A stretch of DNA of 64,000 bases. Source: Pseudomonas denitrificans (nom. rej.) (GTDB taxonomy: Bacteria; Pseudomonadota; Gammaproteobacteria; Pseudomonadales; Pseudomonadaceae). Positions within the stretch are counted from its first letter, which is position 1; every line of letters begins with the position of its first letter. Below, piece after piece: positions 37,320 to 47,247 of the stretch. The DNA is taken from positions 4,092,001-4,156,000 of the forward strand of contig NZ_CP043626.1 in the NCBI RefSeq assembly GCF_008807415.1. The letters run 5' to 3'. Under the pieces are notes generated by a model. It was not told the DNA's origin, made no database searches, and saw only the letters and a program-made list of their open reading frames with translations. Both the position numbers and the translations under genes were made by a program.

Positions 37320-38435
37320 TCACTGCCCGGGGATAGAAAACGCCACCAGCCGATACCCCTCGGCGGTACGGATGAATTCGAAGCTGGCGTGCTTGCCCGG
37401 CTCGAACGAGCCCTGCTGCCAATGCTCCATGGCCGACACCCTGGGCGTCTGCCACTGGGCGAACTCGCCGCAACCGTCGAAGTACTGCGGGTCGCGCTCG
37501 GGGTCGAAGGGCCAGCCCATATCGCCCTGGCGCACGCCGTAGCCGACGGAGCTTCGCAAGGCCTCCAGTCGCTGGCGCAACTCTGCGCCGTACTTTTTCA
37601 GCACCTCGTCCGGCGTGGCGGCCTGCCAGTCATCCAGCGGCTCACCGCCCTGCCCAATCCGGATTCGGGAGTAGCTGTGGGCCTTCAGCGAGGCGTCATC
37701 GAGGTGCGCGAGGAACTCATCGCGGAACCAGACGGCGAAGTCCTTCTCGATATCGACGAAGCTGATGTAGCGGCCGTCGACTCCCTTGAAGGACACGCGG
37801 CGCGGGTCGCTGGAAGCTTGCCCGCTCACCTGCTTCGAAAACCAGTCCAGCGCTTCGGCGCGGGAAGCGTCGAAGCCTTGCACCAGCGTCCTGCCGTGGC
37901 GATCCAGCAGCAGTTCAGTGCCACCGCTCCAGCCCTTGTGCTCGCACTGCTCCAGGCTCACGTCCGGATCGGCACAGCTGCGCGTGGCGCCCTTCAGCGC
38001 CACCACCATGCCGTTGCGCATGGCCGTCGCGTCACTCAGCTCGGCCGGGATCAGCACCTGGCCATTGCCGTCGAGGAAACCGACCTTGTCACGCTGGCGG
38101 TCACGGAAGCGGATGCTGTTTTCGCTCTCGCAGACCGGTGCGTTATCGAAGAAGTACAGCGAATCCGGCGCCACCTGTCGGCCGTCGCGCAACAGGTAGT
38201 AGCTGCGGTAACCGTCGGCAGTTTCCTCACCGGCGGCGATGACGTGCTCGAAGCGCCGGGCCAGGGTCAACATCGGGCTGAGCGTCGGCGCGACCTTCAC
38301 CACACCTTGCGCATCCTTGAAGCCGATGAGGTCATTCTGCGTGAAGGCCAACCAGGGGCCGTCCGCCGCTGCGCAAGTGCTCAGCACCAGCGCCACGAGG
38401 CCTGCCAGCCCAGCACCAATGCCCTTTCCGTCCAT
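37320..38435 (-). CDS. exported hypothetical protein with WG-repeat-like segments
   Basis: A 371-residue protein with a signal peptide (residues 1-25, LVALVLSTCAAADG). Two segments resemble WG repeats: LIGFKDAQGVVKVAPTLS near residue 37 and VGFLDGNGQVLIPAELS near residue 117. The rest has no recognised domain. The function is unknown. It faces pilE and is read away from the MFS gene. Confidence 0.68.
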   Translation of the reverse strand: MDGKGIGAGLAGLVALVLSTCAAADGPWLAFTQNDLIGFKDAQGVVKVAPTLSPMLTLARRFEHVIAAGEETADGYRSYYLLRDGRQVAPDSLYFFDNAPVCESENSIRFRDRQRDKVGFLDGNGQVLIPAELSDATAMRNGMVVALKGATRSCADPDVSLEQCEHKGWSGGTELLLDRHGRTLVQGFDASRAEALDWFSKQVSGQASSDPRRVSFKGVDGRYISFVDIEKDFAVWFRDEFLAHLDDASLKAHSYSRIRIGQGGEPLDDWQAATPDEVLKKYGAELRQRLEALRSSVGYGVRQGDMGWPFDPERDPQYFDGCGEFAQWQTPRVSAMEHWQQGSFEPGKHASFEFIRTAEGYRLVAFSIPGQ

Positions 38436-38485
38436 GCCGGAAACCTCGCCTCAAGTCCGTGTTGCGCCGCATTGTGCCACGGGCA

Positions 38486-38518
38486 AAGAAAAGCCCCGTG
38501 CATCACTGCGCGGGGGCT
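38486..38518 (-). terminator. terminator of the MFS gene
   Basis: On the minus strand AGCCCCCGCGCA, a TGA-type loop and TGCACGGGGCT form an 11-pair stem with one bulge, followed by TTTTCTTT. It lies 20 bp beyond the MFS stop. Confidence 0.75.
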
Positions 38519-38537
38519 CGATCTCGCGGAAGAACGA

Positions 38538-39901
38538 TCAGGCCGGCTGGCGTTGCATCGCGCCGCTGTCGCTCTCGCCTTTCAGGCTCCAGCTCTTCAG
38601 GTGCTCCAGGCTCGCGCGGTAGGGCTTCAGGCCGCTGGCCAGCAGCAGTGCCCCGCGACCAGCGCCACGACGCTGACGATCAGCAGCGAGTAGCGCAGCG
38701 CCATGTCGTCGGCGAACACGTAGTCGGTCACCAGGGCGATGGCGGTCGGGCCGATGCCCAGGCCCAGCAGCGTGACCACGAACAGGTAGATGGCCGAGGC
38801 CTGGCCGCGCATGGAGTTGGGCATGATTTCCTGGATCGCCGCGGGGGCGACGCCGAAGGGCATGCTGAGGAAGAACACGATGGGCGCCATCATCGCCGCC
38901 GCCGCGTTGCCGCTGTCCAGCAGCGGATAGACCAGGCTCAGCGGGATCGCCAGGCAGGCAGCCAACAGCCCCACGCGCATGTTGGCATCGGTGCGCCCGC
39001 GCTTGGCCCAGTAGTCGGCCAGACGGCCGCCGCAGACGATGCCCAGGCAACCGAACACGGCGACAATGCTGCCGTACACCACGCCCACATGGCCGGCGTC
39101 CCAGCCGTAGGTGCGGACGAAGAAGGTCGGCACCCAGGCGCCGCTGCCGTAGCTGGCGAAGGAGATGCAGGCGAAGCCGAAGTTGTGGCAGAGCACGGTC
39201 TTGCGGTTGGCGCGCAGGTAGGCGCCCACTTCACTCATCGGCACCACCACGCCGGCACCGACGCCACGGCGGGTCGGTTCCTTCACCGCGAGCATCAGCA
39301 GGGTGAAGAGCACGCCGGCAGCGCCGAGGATCAGGAAGATCAGCTGCCAGGGGCGCACTTCACCGAGGATCGGCAGGTGTACGTCGCCCTGGGCGGAAGC
39401 GAACTTGATCACCAGCCCGCCGAGCAGGAAGGCCAGCCCCGAGCCGAGGTAGATGCCCATGGAGTAGACGCTGATGGCGGTGGCGCGACGCTGGGCCGGG
39501 AAGCTGTCGGCGATCAGCGAGTAGGCGGCCGGCGACAAGGCCGCCTCGCCCACGCCAACACCGACACGGAACAGCAGGAAGTGCCAGTACTGACGCGCCA
39601 GGCCGCAGGCGGCGGTCATGGCACTCCAGATCAGCACGCCGACGGTGATCAGACCGCGACGGCTGCGGCTGTCGGCCATGCGCCCGAGAGGGATACCGCA
39701 CAGCGTGTAGAACAGCGCGAAGGACAGGCCCATCAGCAGGCTCATCTGCGTGTCGCTGATCTCCAGATCGCGACGGATGGGGCCGACCAGCAGGTTGAGA
39801 ATCTGTCGGTCGATGAAGGAAAGCACGTAGGCGACCATGAGGATCGCAACCGTGGACCAGGCCACGGCACTGGAGGGGTAGCCGTTATTGTTGTTGTTCA
39901 T
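38538..39901 (-). pseudogene. MFS transporter (spinster-like), frameshifted near its C-terminus
   Basis: About 454 residues in total, 12 TM. MVAYVLSFIDRQILNLLVGP and GRMADSRSRRGLI are typical of the spinster/Spns-like MFS group. The main frame runs from the ATG at 39901 (preceded by CAGGAG) but ends abnormally in GHCCWPAA. In the neighbouring frame the natural tail ALLLASGLKPYRASLEHLK continues to 38538. One extra base in the C run at 38651-38654 (CCCC on the plus strand) would join them. As with pilY1 the fault is one base missing from a G/C run, so an assembly error is likely. Substrate unknown. Confidence 0.78.
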
Positions 39902-40071
39902 GCCGGGCTCCTGAAACGCCGCCAATCGCGGCGAAGGCGAAGGGGAGAACCCGCAGAGTAGGCATTGCGAACGCGTCGCGCGCGCACTATCAAATCTCTG
40001 AATGCGCGCGTCGGCCGTTGGCTGATGAATGGGTGGTCAGGGATTGGATGGAGGGTTTCGCCGTCTCCCCC

Positions 40072-40098
40072 TGTGGGAGCGAGCAAGCTCGCTCCCAC
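40072..40098. repeat. short REP palindrome
   Basis: TGTGGGAGCGAGC-AA-GCTCGCTCCCAC is a perfect palindrome of the common pseudomonad GGGAGCGAGCAAGCTCGCTCCC type. It lies between the MFS gene and hemH. Confidence 0.85.
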
Positions 40099-40116
40099 GA
40101 AGAGCAGATCATCCCT

Positions 40117-40181
40117 GTAGGGCGCATAAAGCGGAACGCTTTATCCGCCGTGGCGGATAACGCTCGAGGCGTTATTCACCC
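40117..40181. repeat. GCGGATAAC repeat family, copy 2
   Basis: GTAGGGCGCATAAAGCGG..CTTTATCCGCC..GGCGGATAACGC..GCGTTATTCACCC is the same element as at 10395 and 47059, with one degenerate end. It lies just beyond the hemH stop. Confidence 0.8.
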
Positions 40182-40193
40182 GACATGACTGGC

Positions 40194-41216
40194 TCAGATC
40201 GCAGCAGGCATTCGCTCACAAAGCTTCGCCAGCGCCCGCGCCCACAGTTCCTGGTCGTTCAGGCAAGGCACCAGCACCAGCTCCTCGCCACCCGCCGCGC
40301 GGAATTGCTCCTGGCCACGCTGACCGATCTCTTCCAGCGTCTCGATGCAGTCGGCGACGAAGGCCGGGCACATCACCAGCAGGCGCTTCACGCCCTGCTT
40401 GCCGAGCTTGTCCAGCTGCGCCTCGGTGTAGGGCTCGATCCACTTGTTGCGGCCCAGGCGCGACTGGAAGGACACCGACCAGCGCCCGTCCTGCAGACCG
40501 GCGCCAGCGGCGAAATCCTCCGCCGTGCGCAGGCACTGGCTGCGATAACAGACGGCCATGACATCCTCGTGCACACCCCGGCTGGAGCTGGCGGTGAGGT
40601 CGTGGCGCTTGTCCTTCACCAGCTTGCGGATGTGCGACTCGGGCAGGCCGTGGAAGCTCAGCAGCAGATGGTCATAGGGTTGCTCCAGGTACGGCTTCAC
40701 GCTGTCCACCAGCGCCTGGCGGTACTCCGGTTCGGCGTAGAACGGCGGCAGCACCTTCAGCTCCAGCTTGAGGTTGTGCTCGCGCATCACCCGGCGGGCT
40801 TCCTCGATGGCAGTGGTGGTGGTGCTGTCGGCGAACTGCGGGTACAGCGGCGCGAAGGTCACCTGGGTGATGCCCTGCTGGCTCAGACGCAACAGCGCCT
40901 TTTCAATGGACGGTTCGCCATAGCGCATGCCCAGCTCCACCGGGCCGTGCGGCCAGAACGGCTTCACGGCCTCCTGCAGGCGGCGGCTCAGCACGACCAG
41001 CGGCGAGCCCTCGTCCCACCAGATCGACGCGTAGGCGTGGGCGGATTCCTCCGGGCGCTTGCGCAGCACCAGCGATACCAGCAGCCGGCGGATCGGCCAG
41101 GGCAGGTCGATCACGTAAGGGTCCATGAGGAACTGATCGAGGTAGCGGCGCACGTCCTCGACCTGGGTGGAGGCCGGGGATCCCAGGTTGACCAGCAGGA
41201 GGGCGTTTTGGGTCAT
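40194..41216 (-). CDS. hemH: ferrochelatase HemH
   Basis: A 340-residue enzyme inserting Fe(II) into protoporphyrin IX, the last step of haem synthesis. The N-terminal [11 protein letters not shown] block, the active-site His in [13 protein letters not shown], and [14 protein letters not shown] with [16 protein letters not shown] are all family signatures. The ATG at 41216 follows AAGGAC. It may be co-transcribed with the SDR gene 108 bp upstream. Confidence 0.95.
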   Translation of the reverse strand: MTQNALLLVNLGSPASTQVEDVRRYLDQFLMDPYVIDLPWPIRRLLVSLVLRKRPEESAHAYASIWWDEGSPLVVLSRRLQEAVKPFWPHGPVELGMRYGEPSIEKALLRLSQQGITQVTFAPLYPQFADSTTTTAIEEARRVMREHNLKLELKVLPPFYAEPEYRQALVDSVKPYLEQPYDHLLLSFHGLPESHIRKLVKDKRHDLTASSSRGVHEDVMAVCYRSQCLRTAEDFAAGAGLQDGRWSVSFQSRLGRNKWIEPYTEAQLDKLGKQGVKRLLVMCPAFVADCIETLEEIGQRGQEQFRAAGGEELVLVPCLNDQELWARALAKLCERMPAAI

Positions 41217-41324
41217 GCAGTGTCCTTAAACCGGTACGGTAGGAGGTCGTCGTGCGGGCTGCGCAGTTTACACGCCGCCCGCGCTATCCAGATGTTCCAG
41301 GGCTGTTGCCGATGTCGCAGGGAC

Positions 41325-42230
41325 TCAGCGCTTTTCCTGCAGCACATCGGCCAGCGCTTCCTTGAATTCCGGGAAGCGGAACTCGAAGCCGGCGTCCAGC
41401 AGGCGGCGCGGCACGATGCGCTGACCGCCCAGCAACAGGGTCGACATTTCACCCAGCAACAGGCGCAGGGCAAAGCCCGGCACCGGCATCAGCGTCGGCC
41501 GGTGCAGCGCCTGGCCCAGTTCCTGGGTGAAGTCGCGGTTGCGCACCGGCTGCGGCGCGCACGCATTATAAGGACCGGCCGCATCCGCCTTGCGCAAAAG
41601 AAAATCGATCAGGGCGATCTGGTCTTCGATATGGATCCACGACATCCACTGCCGACCATCGCCCAGCCGCCCACCGGCGCCCAGGCGGAACGGCGGCAGC
41701 AGGCGCTTGAGGAAACCACCTTCGGGGGCCAGCACCAGCCCGGTGCGCACCAGGACCACGCGGATACCCAGTGCCTCGGCCTCGCGGGCGATCTGCTCCC
41801 AGGCCAGGCACAGCTCGCTGGCAAAATCCTCGCCGGCAGCCGCGCTGTTCTCCTCCAGCGGACGCTCGCCGGCATCGCCGTACCAACCGACCGCCGAGCC
41901 GTTGATCAGTACCGCCGGGCGCTGGCTGCGCCCCTCCAGCCAGCTCACCAGGCGCTCGGTCAGGCGCACCCGGCTGTCCCACAGCAGGGCCTTGCGCCGG
42001 GCGCTCCATGGCTTGTCGGCGATGGGCTCGCCGGCCAGGTTGACCACCGCATCCAGCGGCCCGTCTCCATAGGCCTCGAAGTCGGCGATACCGCGCACCG
42101 TCTCGCCGCACAGCGAGGCGACGAGCTGCGGCTGGCGGCTCAGCACGGTGAGCTGGTGCCCATCGGCGCTCCACTGGCGGCAGAGGCGGCGGCCGATCAG
42201 GCCGGTGCCGCCGGTCAAGAGAATATGCAT
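41325..42230 (-). CDS. TIGR01777-family SDR epimerase (YfcH-like)
   Basis: A 301-residue extended SDR protein. The Rossmann motif TGGTGLIGRRLCRQW is at residues 6-20. NLAGEPIADKPWSARRK and GSAVGWYGDAGERPLEE are the conserved blocks of this subgroup, whose function is unknown. The ATG at 42230 with GGAG upstream was chosen; nine further codons are open. It lies upstream of hemH in the same direction. Confidence 0.83.
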   Translation of the reverse strand: MHILLTGGTGLIGRRLCRQWSADGHQLTVLSRQPQLVASLCGETVRGIADFEAYGDGPLDAVVNLAGEPIADKPWSARRKALLWDSRVRLTERLVSWLEGRSQRPAVLINGSAVGWYGDAGERPLEENSAAAGEDFASELCLAWEQIAREAEALGIRVVLVRTGLVLAPEGGFLKRLLPPFRLGAGGRLGDGRQWMSWIHIEDQIALIDFLLRKADAAGPYNACAPQPVRNRDFTQELGQALHRPTLMPVPGFALRLLLGEMSTLLLGGQRIVPRRLLDAGFEFRFPEFKEALADVLQEKR

Positions 42231-42292
42231 GGCGAACTCCTTGTTTGGCTGTTCCACCTTCCATCAGTCTGGACGAGAGGGAGGCGATTGCA

Positions 42293-42323
42293 TTGACACT
42301 CCCTCTACGGCGAGGTCTACGCT
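42293..42323 (+). promoter_or_regulatory. MerR-type promoter with 19-bp spacer
   Basis: TTGACA (42293-42298) and TACGCT (42318-42323) are separated by exactly 19 bp, the overlong spacing typical of MerR-activated promoters. The spacer carries an imperfect dyad (CTC..GAGG). No matching metal- or drug-sensing MerR gene is beside it. It points toward the FAD oxidoreductase at 42506. Confidence 0.4.
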
Positions 42324-42432
42324 GTAAGTGCCGGAACCAAAGCCGGGCTCATTCCTGAATGAACCGATGCGGCGCCGAAGGTTCCGATGATCGGACTCCT
42401 ATCGTTGACGAGCGCGAGCAGCTGGAAACCAA

Positions 42433-42458
42433 TTGTACAGATAGTTTCGTTTGTACAA
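42433..42458 (+). promoter_or_regulatory. paired TTGTACA box 1 (LitR/CarH-type operator)
   Basis: TTGTACA at 42433 and TTGTACAA at 42451 are direct repeats with 11 bp between them (18-bp period). They lie 50-70 bp before the FAD oxidoreductase. The same paired arrangement occurs twice before the YbgA-like gene, and a LitR-like MerR regulator is encoded in the same block. Confidence 0.7.
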
Positions 42459-42481
42459 GAACTCTCCGCTCGTTACGCTGA

Positions 42482-43489
<1,008 letters not shown>

Positions 43490-43547
43490 TCGACCACGGC
43501 CATCTCCCTGCGGAGATGGCCGTCGAATCCGCGCACCCGCCCCTTCC

Positions 43548-43573
43548 TTGTACAAGTCTTTGCACTTGTACAA
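43548..43573 (+). promoter_or_regulatory. paired TTGTACA box 2
   Basis: TTGTACAA at 43548 and again at 43566 are direct repeats with an 18-bp period, 65-90 bp before the YbgA-like gene. Confidence 0.68.
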
Positions 43574-43597
43574 GCCTGCGCCTATCCTTACCGATAG

Positions 43598-43623
43598 TTG
43601 TACAAGATAGCCAACCTGTACAA
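43598..43623 (+). promoter_or_regulatory. paired TTGTACA box 3
   Basis: TTGTACAA at 43598 and CTGTACAA at 43616 again have an 18-bp period. This pair is closest to the YbgA-like gene start (15 bp) and shares the flank AGATAG with box 1, so it probably covers the promoter. Confidence 0.7.
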
Positions 43624-43638
43624 GAAATCGGTTACCGC

Positions 43639-44610
43639 ATGCCCATCGCCAAGCCCAGCAGCCCCTCACGCCCCCAGCTCGCCATCAGCGCCTGCCTGCT
43701 GGGCGAGCCGGTGCGCTACAACGGTGGACACAAGGCCTCGCGCCTATGCCTGGACGTGCTCAGCCGCTACTTCGACTTCGTCCCGGTGTGCCCGGAAGTC
43801 GCCATCGGCCTCGGCGTGCCGCGGCCGACCCTGCGCCTGGTCGGCGACCGAGATGACCCGCGGGCCCTGATCCAGCGAGAAGGCGGCCGCGATGTCAGCG
43901 AAGCCCTGCGCGATTTCGGCCGCAAGCAAGCCGGGCTGCTGCAGGACATCTGCGGCTACATCTTCATGCAGCAGTCGCCCTCCTGTGGCCTGCAGCGGGT
44001 AAAGCTCTATCGCTTCGACGGCCAGCTGCGTCCGCCAGGCGTGCGCGGGCTCTATGCGGAAACCTTCTGCGCCGCGCGACCGGAACTGCCGGTGGAAGAA
44101 GAGGGCCGGCTCAACGACCCGGTGATCCGCGAGAACTTCCTCACCCGCGTGTTTGCCTACGCCGCCTGGCAGAAGCTCTGCGCGCAGGGCCTGACACGCC
44201 ACGCGGTGATTGGCTTCCACTCCCGCTACAAGTACCAGCTGATGGCGCACAACCCGCGCCAGTACAGCGCGCTCGGCCAGCGTCTGGCGAAGATCGGCGA
44301 GCAGCCGCTGGAGGATTTCGCCCCGGACTACTTCCGTGACTTCATGCAGGCGCTGGGCACCTGTGCCACCCGCGGTACCCACAGCAACGTACTGCAGCAC
44401 CTGGCCGGCTACCTCAAGCACGACCTGCCCTCCACCGAGAAGGCAGAGATGCAGCGGCTGATCGACCAGTACCGCGAAGGCGTGATCCCACTGGTGGTGC
44501 CGCTGACGCTGCTCAAGCACCACTTCCGCCTGCACCCGCACCCCTACATCGATGCCCAGGCCTACCTGCAACCGCACCCCGAAGACCTGAGCCTGCGCAA
44601 TGCCATCTGA
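43639..44610 (+). CDS. YbgA-like protein (DUF523 + DUF1722)
   Basis: A 323-residue two-domain protein. The N-terminal DUF523 (LAISACLLGEPVRYNGGHK, then VCPEVAIGLGVPRPTLRLV and QQSPSCGLQRVKLY) has conserved cysteines and may bind a metal or cluster. The C-terminal DUF1722 (KYQLMAHNPRQYSALGQ..LGTCATRGTHSNVLQHLAGYLK) matches E. coli YbgA, whose gene lies beside phr. The start at 43639 follows operator box 3 by 15 bp. It heads the operon with the LitR-like gene and phrB. Molecular function is unknown. Confidence 0.83.
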   Translation: MPIAKPSSPSRPQLAISACLLGEPVRYNGGHKASRLCLDVLSRYFDFVPVCPEVAIGLGVPRPTLRLVGDRDDPRALIQREGGRDVSEALRDFGRKQAGLLQDICGYIFMQQSPSCGLQRVKLYRFDGQLRPPGVRGLYAETFCAARPELPVEEEGRLNDPVIRENFLTRVFAYAAWQKLCAQGLTRHAVIGFHSRYKYQLMAHNPRQYSALGQRLAKIGEQPLEDFAPDYFRDFMQALGTCATRGTHSNVLQHLAGYLKHDLPSTEKAEMQRLIDQYREGVIPLVVPLTLLKHHFRLHPHPYIDAQAYLQPHPEDLSLRNAI

Positions 44611-44641
44611 CGTAGCCATCAGACGTACTGAAAGGATGTCC

Positions 44642-45592
44642 ATGAACCCCGACCACCCTCACCGCGAATCGGACGACGACTACCGTCAGGCCCTGGCCGA
44701 AGGCTGGCTGCCGATCCGCGAAGTCTCCCGGCGCACCGGCGTCAACCCGGTCACCCTGCGCGCCTGGGAGCGCCGCTACGGCCTGGTCGTGCCGCAACGC
44801 ACGCCCAAGGGCCACCGCCTCTACTCCGAAGCGCAGATCGCGCGCATCCAGGCCATTCTCACCTGGCTAGGCAGAGGCGTGGCGGTGAGCAAGATCCGCT
44901 CGCTGCTCGACGAAGACGCGCCGCCACCGCCGGAAACCACCGCCTCGCCCTGGGACGACCTGCGCCAGCAATGCATTGCCGCCATCGGCCGGATCAACGA
45001 GCGCCAGCTGGACGAGCTGTTCAACGGCGCGCTGGCAATCTATCCCGCGCAAACCCTCTGCGAGCAACTGATGCTGCCGCTGCTGGACGAGCTGGAACGG
45101 CGCTGGCAGGGCCAGTTCGGCGCGCAGCTGGAACGGGTGTTCTTCCACACCTGGCTGCGCACCAAGTTCGGCACCCGCCTCTACCACCACAACCGCCAGC
45201 AGCGCGGCGCACCGCTGCTGCTGGTGAACCAGTCCGGACTGCCGCTGGAACCGGGCCTGTGGCTCACCGCCTGGCTGGCCAGCAGCGCCGGTTGCCCGCT
45301 GGAAATCTTCGACTGGCCCTTGCCGCCCGGTGAACTGGCGCTGGCGGTGGAGCGCCTGCAGCCGCGCGCCGTGCTGCTCTACTCCAGCCGCACGCTGAAC
45401 CTGTTGCAGTTGCCCCGGCTGCTGGCCGGCGTCGACTGCCCGCGCCTGCTGGCCGGCCCCGCCACCGCCATCCACCCCGACGCGCTGCAGGAACTGGCCA
45501 TCGCCGAACCACCGCTGCACCTGGCCAGCGATCCGGTCGCCGCCTTCGACCTGCTGCGCGAACTGCACCTGCTCAACGGGGAGGCCGCATGA
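44642..45592 (+). CDS. MerR-family regulator, class II LitR-like light-response repressor
   Basis: A 316-residue MerR protein. The winged HTH occupies residues 23-90 (IREVSRRTGVNPVTLRAWERRYGLV). The C-terminal part is a CarH/LitR-like helical plus Rossmann-type domain, but where cobalamin binders have D-x-H-x2-G it reads IFDWPLPPG, so no B12 histidine ligand is present. This fits class II LitR of P. putida, which acts with a separate LOV photosensor. It is likely the factor binding the TTGTACA boxes. The ATG at 44642 follows AAAGGATG; its stop overlaps phrB (ATGA). Confidence 0.8.
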   Translation: MNPDHPHRESDDDYRQALAEGWLPIREVSRRTGVNPVTLRAWERRYGLVVPQRTPKGHRLYSEAQIARIQAILTWLGRGVAVSKIRSLLDEDAPPPPETTASPWDDLRQQCIAAIGRINERQLDELFNGALAIYPAQTLCEQLMLPLLDELERRWQGQFGAQLERVFFHTWLRTKFGTRLYHHNRQQRGAPLLLVNQSGLPLEPGLWLTAWLASSAGCPLEIFDWPLPPGELALAVERLQPRAVLLYSSRTLNLLQLPRLLAGVDCPRLLAGPATAIHPDALQELAIAEPPLHLASDPVAAFDLLRELHLLNGEAA

Positions 45593-47016
45593 AGCGCCAA
45601 CTCGTCTGGCTGCGCACCGACCTGCGCCTGCGCGACAACAGTGCCCTGCACGCCGCCGCCGAGCGCGGCCCGGTGATCGCTCTCTACCTGCTCAGCCCCG
45701 GCCAGTGGCAGCGCCACGACGACGCCCCGTGCAAGGTCGACTTCTGGCTGCGCAACCTGCGCGAACTGCGCGCCGGCCTCGACAAGTTGCGCATCCCGCT
45801 GCTGGTTCGCACGGCGGATCACTGGGATGAGGCACCAAAAGTCATCGCGCAGCTCTGCCGCGAGCTGGACATCGAGACGCTGCACGTCAACGAGGAGTAC
45901 GGCGTCAACGAAGCCGCCCGCGACGCCGCCGTGGAGAAGGCGCTGGAGCACGACGGCATCCGCCTGCGCAGCCACCTCGACCAGCTGTTCTTCACCCCCG
46001 GCACCATCCTCACCAAGGGTGGCACCTACTTCCAGGTCTACAGCCAGTTCCGCAAGGTCTGCTACGAACGCCTGAACCTCGGCGTGCCCAGTCTCGTACC
46101 GGCGCCCCGCGCGCAGCAGGAGCTGGATATCGCCAGCGACGAGGTGCCCGCGCAGGTCGCAGGCTTCGAGCCGCCACCAGCCGAACTGAGCGAGCAATGG
46201 CCCGCCGGAGAGGAAGCCGCCCATGAGCGCGTTGAGCTGTTCACCGACGAAATCCTCAAGACCTACCAGGACACCCGCGACCTCCCCGCCCGCGACGGCA
46301 CCAGCCGCCTTTCGCCGTATCTGGCCGCTGGCGTGCTGTCGCCCCGGCAATGCCTGCACGCGGCGCTGGCGAACAACCACGGCGAGTTCGAGACCGGCAA
46401 CAGCGGCGCGGTCAGCTGGATCAACGAACTGCTCTGGCGCGAGTTCTACAAGCACATCCTGGTTGGCTTCCCGCGCGTGAGCCGGCACCGGGCCTTCCGC
46501 GAGGACACCGAGAAGCTGAAGTGGCGCTACGACCGGAAGGACCTGGAGGACTGGCAGCAGGGCCGCACCGGCTTCCCCATCATCGATGCCGCCATGCGCC
46601 AACTGCTCGCCACCGGCTGGATGCACAACCGCCTGCGCATGGTGGTGGCGATGTTCCTCACCAAGAACCTGCTGATCGACTGGCGCGAGGGCGAACGCTG
46701 GTTCATGCGTCACCTGATCGACGGCGACCTGGCGGCGAACAACGGCGGCTGGCAATGGAGCGCCTCCACCGGCACCGACGCGGCGCCCTACTTCCGCATC
46801 TTCAACCCGATCTCGCAGTCCGAGCGCTTCGACCCGGACGGGCGTTTCATCCGCCGCTGGGTGCCGGAGCTGGCTGGGCTGCAGGGTCGGGCGATGCACG
46901 ATCCATCGAAACTGGGGCTGTTCGGCGCGGAACGTTATCCACAGCCGATGTGCGACCTGTCGGCCACTCGGGAACGCGCGCTGGAAGCGTTCAAGAGCCT
47001 CTCCGCCGGCCGCTGA
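45589..47016 (+). CDS. phrB: deoxyribodipyrimidine photolyase (class I CPD)
   Basis: A 475-residue light-driven DNA repair enzyme. The N-terminal alpha/beta antenna domain begins LVWLRTDLRLRDNSALHAA. The FAD domain carries GTSRLSPYLAAGVLSPRQC, WINELLWREFYKHILV and the signature TGWMHNRLRMVVAMFLTKNL, then LAANNGGWQWSASTGTDAAP. Length is normal. It is translationally coupled to the LitR-like gene and so probably induced by light. Confidence 0.94.
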   Translation: MKRQLVWLRTDLRLRDNSALHAAAERGPVIALYLLSPGQWQRHDDAPCKVDFWLRNLRELRAGLDKLRIPLLVRTADHWDEAPKVIAQLCRELDIETLHVNEEYGVNEAARDAAVEKALEHDGIRLRSHLDQLFFTPGTILTKGGTYFQVYSQFRKVCYERLNLGVPSLVPAPRAQQELDIASDEVPAQVAGFEPPPAELSEQWPAGEEAAHERVELFTDEILKTYQDTRDLPARDGTSRLSPYLAAGVLSPRQCLHAALANNHGEFETGNSGAVSWINELLWREFYKHILVGFPRVSRHRAFREDTEKLKWRYDRKDLEDWQQGRTGFPIIDAAMRQLLATGWMHNRLRMVVAMFLTKNLLIDWREGERWFMRHLIDGDLAANNGGWQWSASTGTDAAPYFRIFNPISQSERFDPDGRFIRRWVPELAGLQGRAMHDPSKLGLFGAERYPQPMCDLSATRERALEAFKSLSAGR

Positions 47017-47021
47017 AGCTG

Positions 47022-47134
47022 AGCGCGCCATGCGCACGATCGCGGGGGGACTCCGCCCGTAGGGCGAATAACCCGGAACGGGTTATCCGCCGCATGCCCC
47101 GCGGCGGATAACGCCGGTGCGTTATGCGCCCTAC
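47022..47134. repeat. REP half-unit plus GCGGATAAC repeat, copy 3
   Basis: A REP half (GAGCGCGCCATGCGCACGAT) at 47022-47046 is followed by the most complete GCGGATAAC element (47059-47134). Its ends GTAGGGCGAATAAC and GTTATGCGCCCTAC are inverted, and the inner arms GGTTATCCGCC / GGCGGATAACGC are too. It lies between the convergent phrB and pagL. Confidence 0.82.
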
Positions 47135-47203
47135 GGAGTTACCGATTAACGCCAGTGCCTTTTGGGGGCGCAGGAGCCGCCCTCTGCTGTTCATGTCGCG
47201 CAC

Positions 47204-47236
47204 AAAAAAGCCGGACCCAGGGTCCGGCTTTCTTTG
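47204..47236 (-). terminator. rho-independent terminator of pagL
   Basis: GCCGGACC and GGTCCGGC form the stem, flanked by A and T runs. On the minus strand it ends in a T run, 12 bp beyond the pagL stop. Confidence 0.88.
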
Positions 47237-47247
47237 TCAGCGCTCTG

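Noticed and set aside
38627..39925. MFS protein taken as intact with the tail GHCCWPAA
   Set aside because: The tail is unlike any transporter end, and a natural tail continues in the next frame to 38538, so a frameshift is the better reading.
42359..42480. A 39-codon frame between the MerR-type promoter and the FAD oxidoreductase
   Set aside because: It has no ribosome-binding site and its end runs through the TTGTACA operator.
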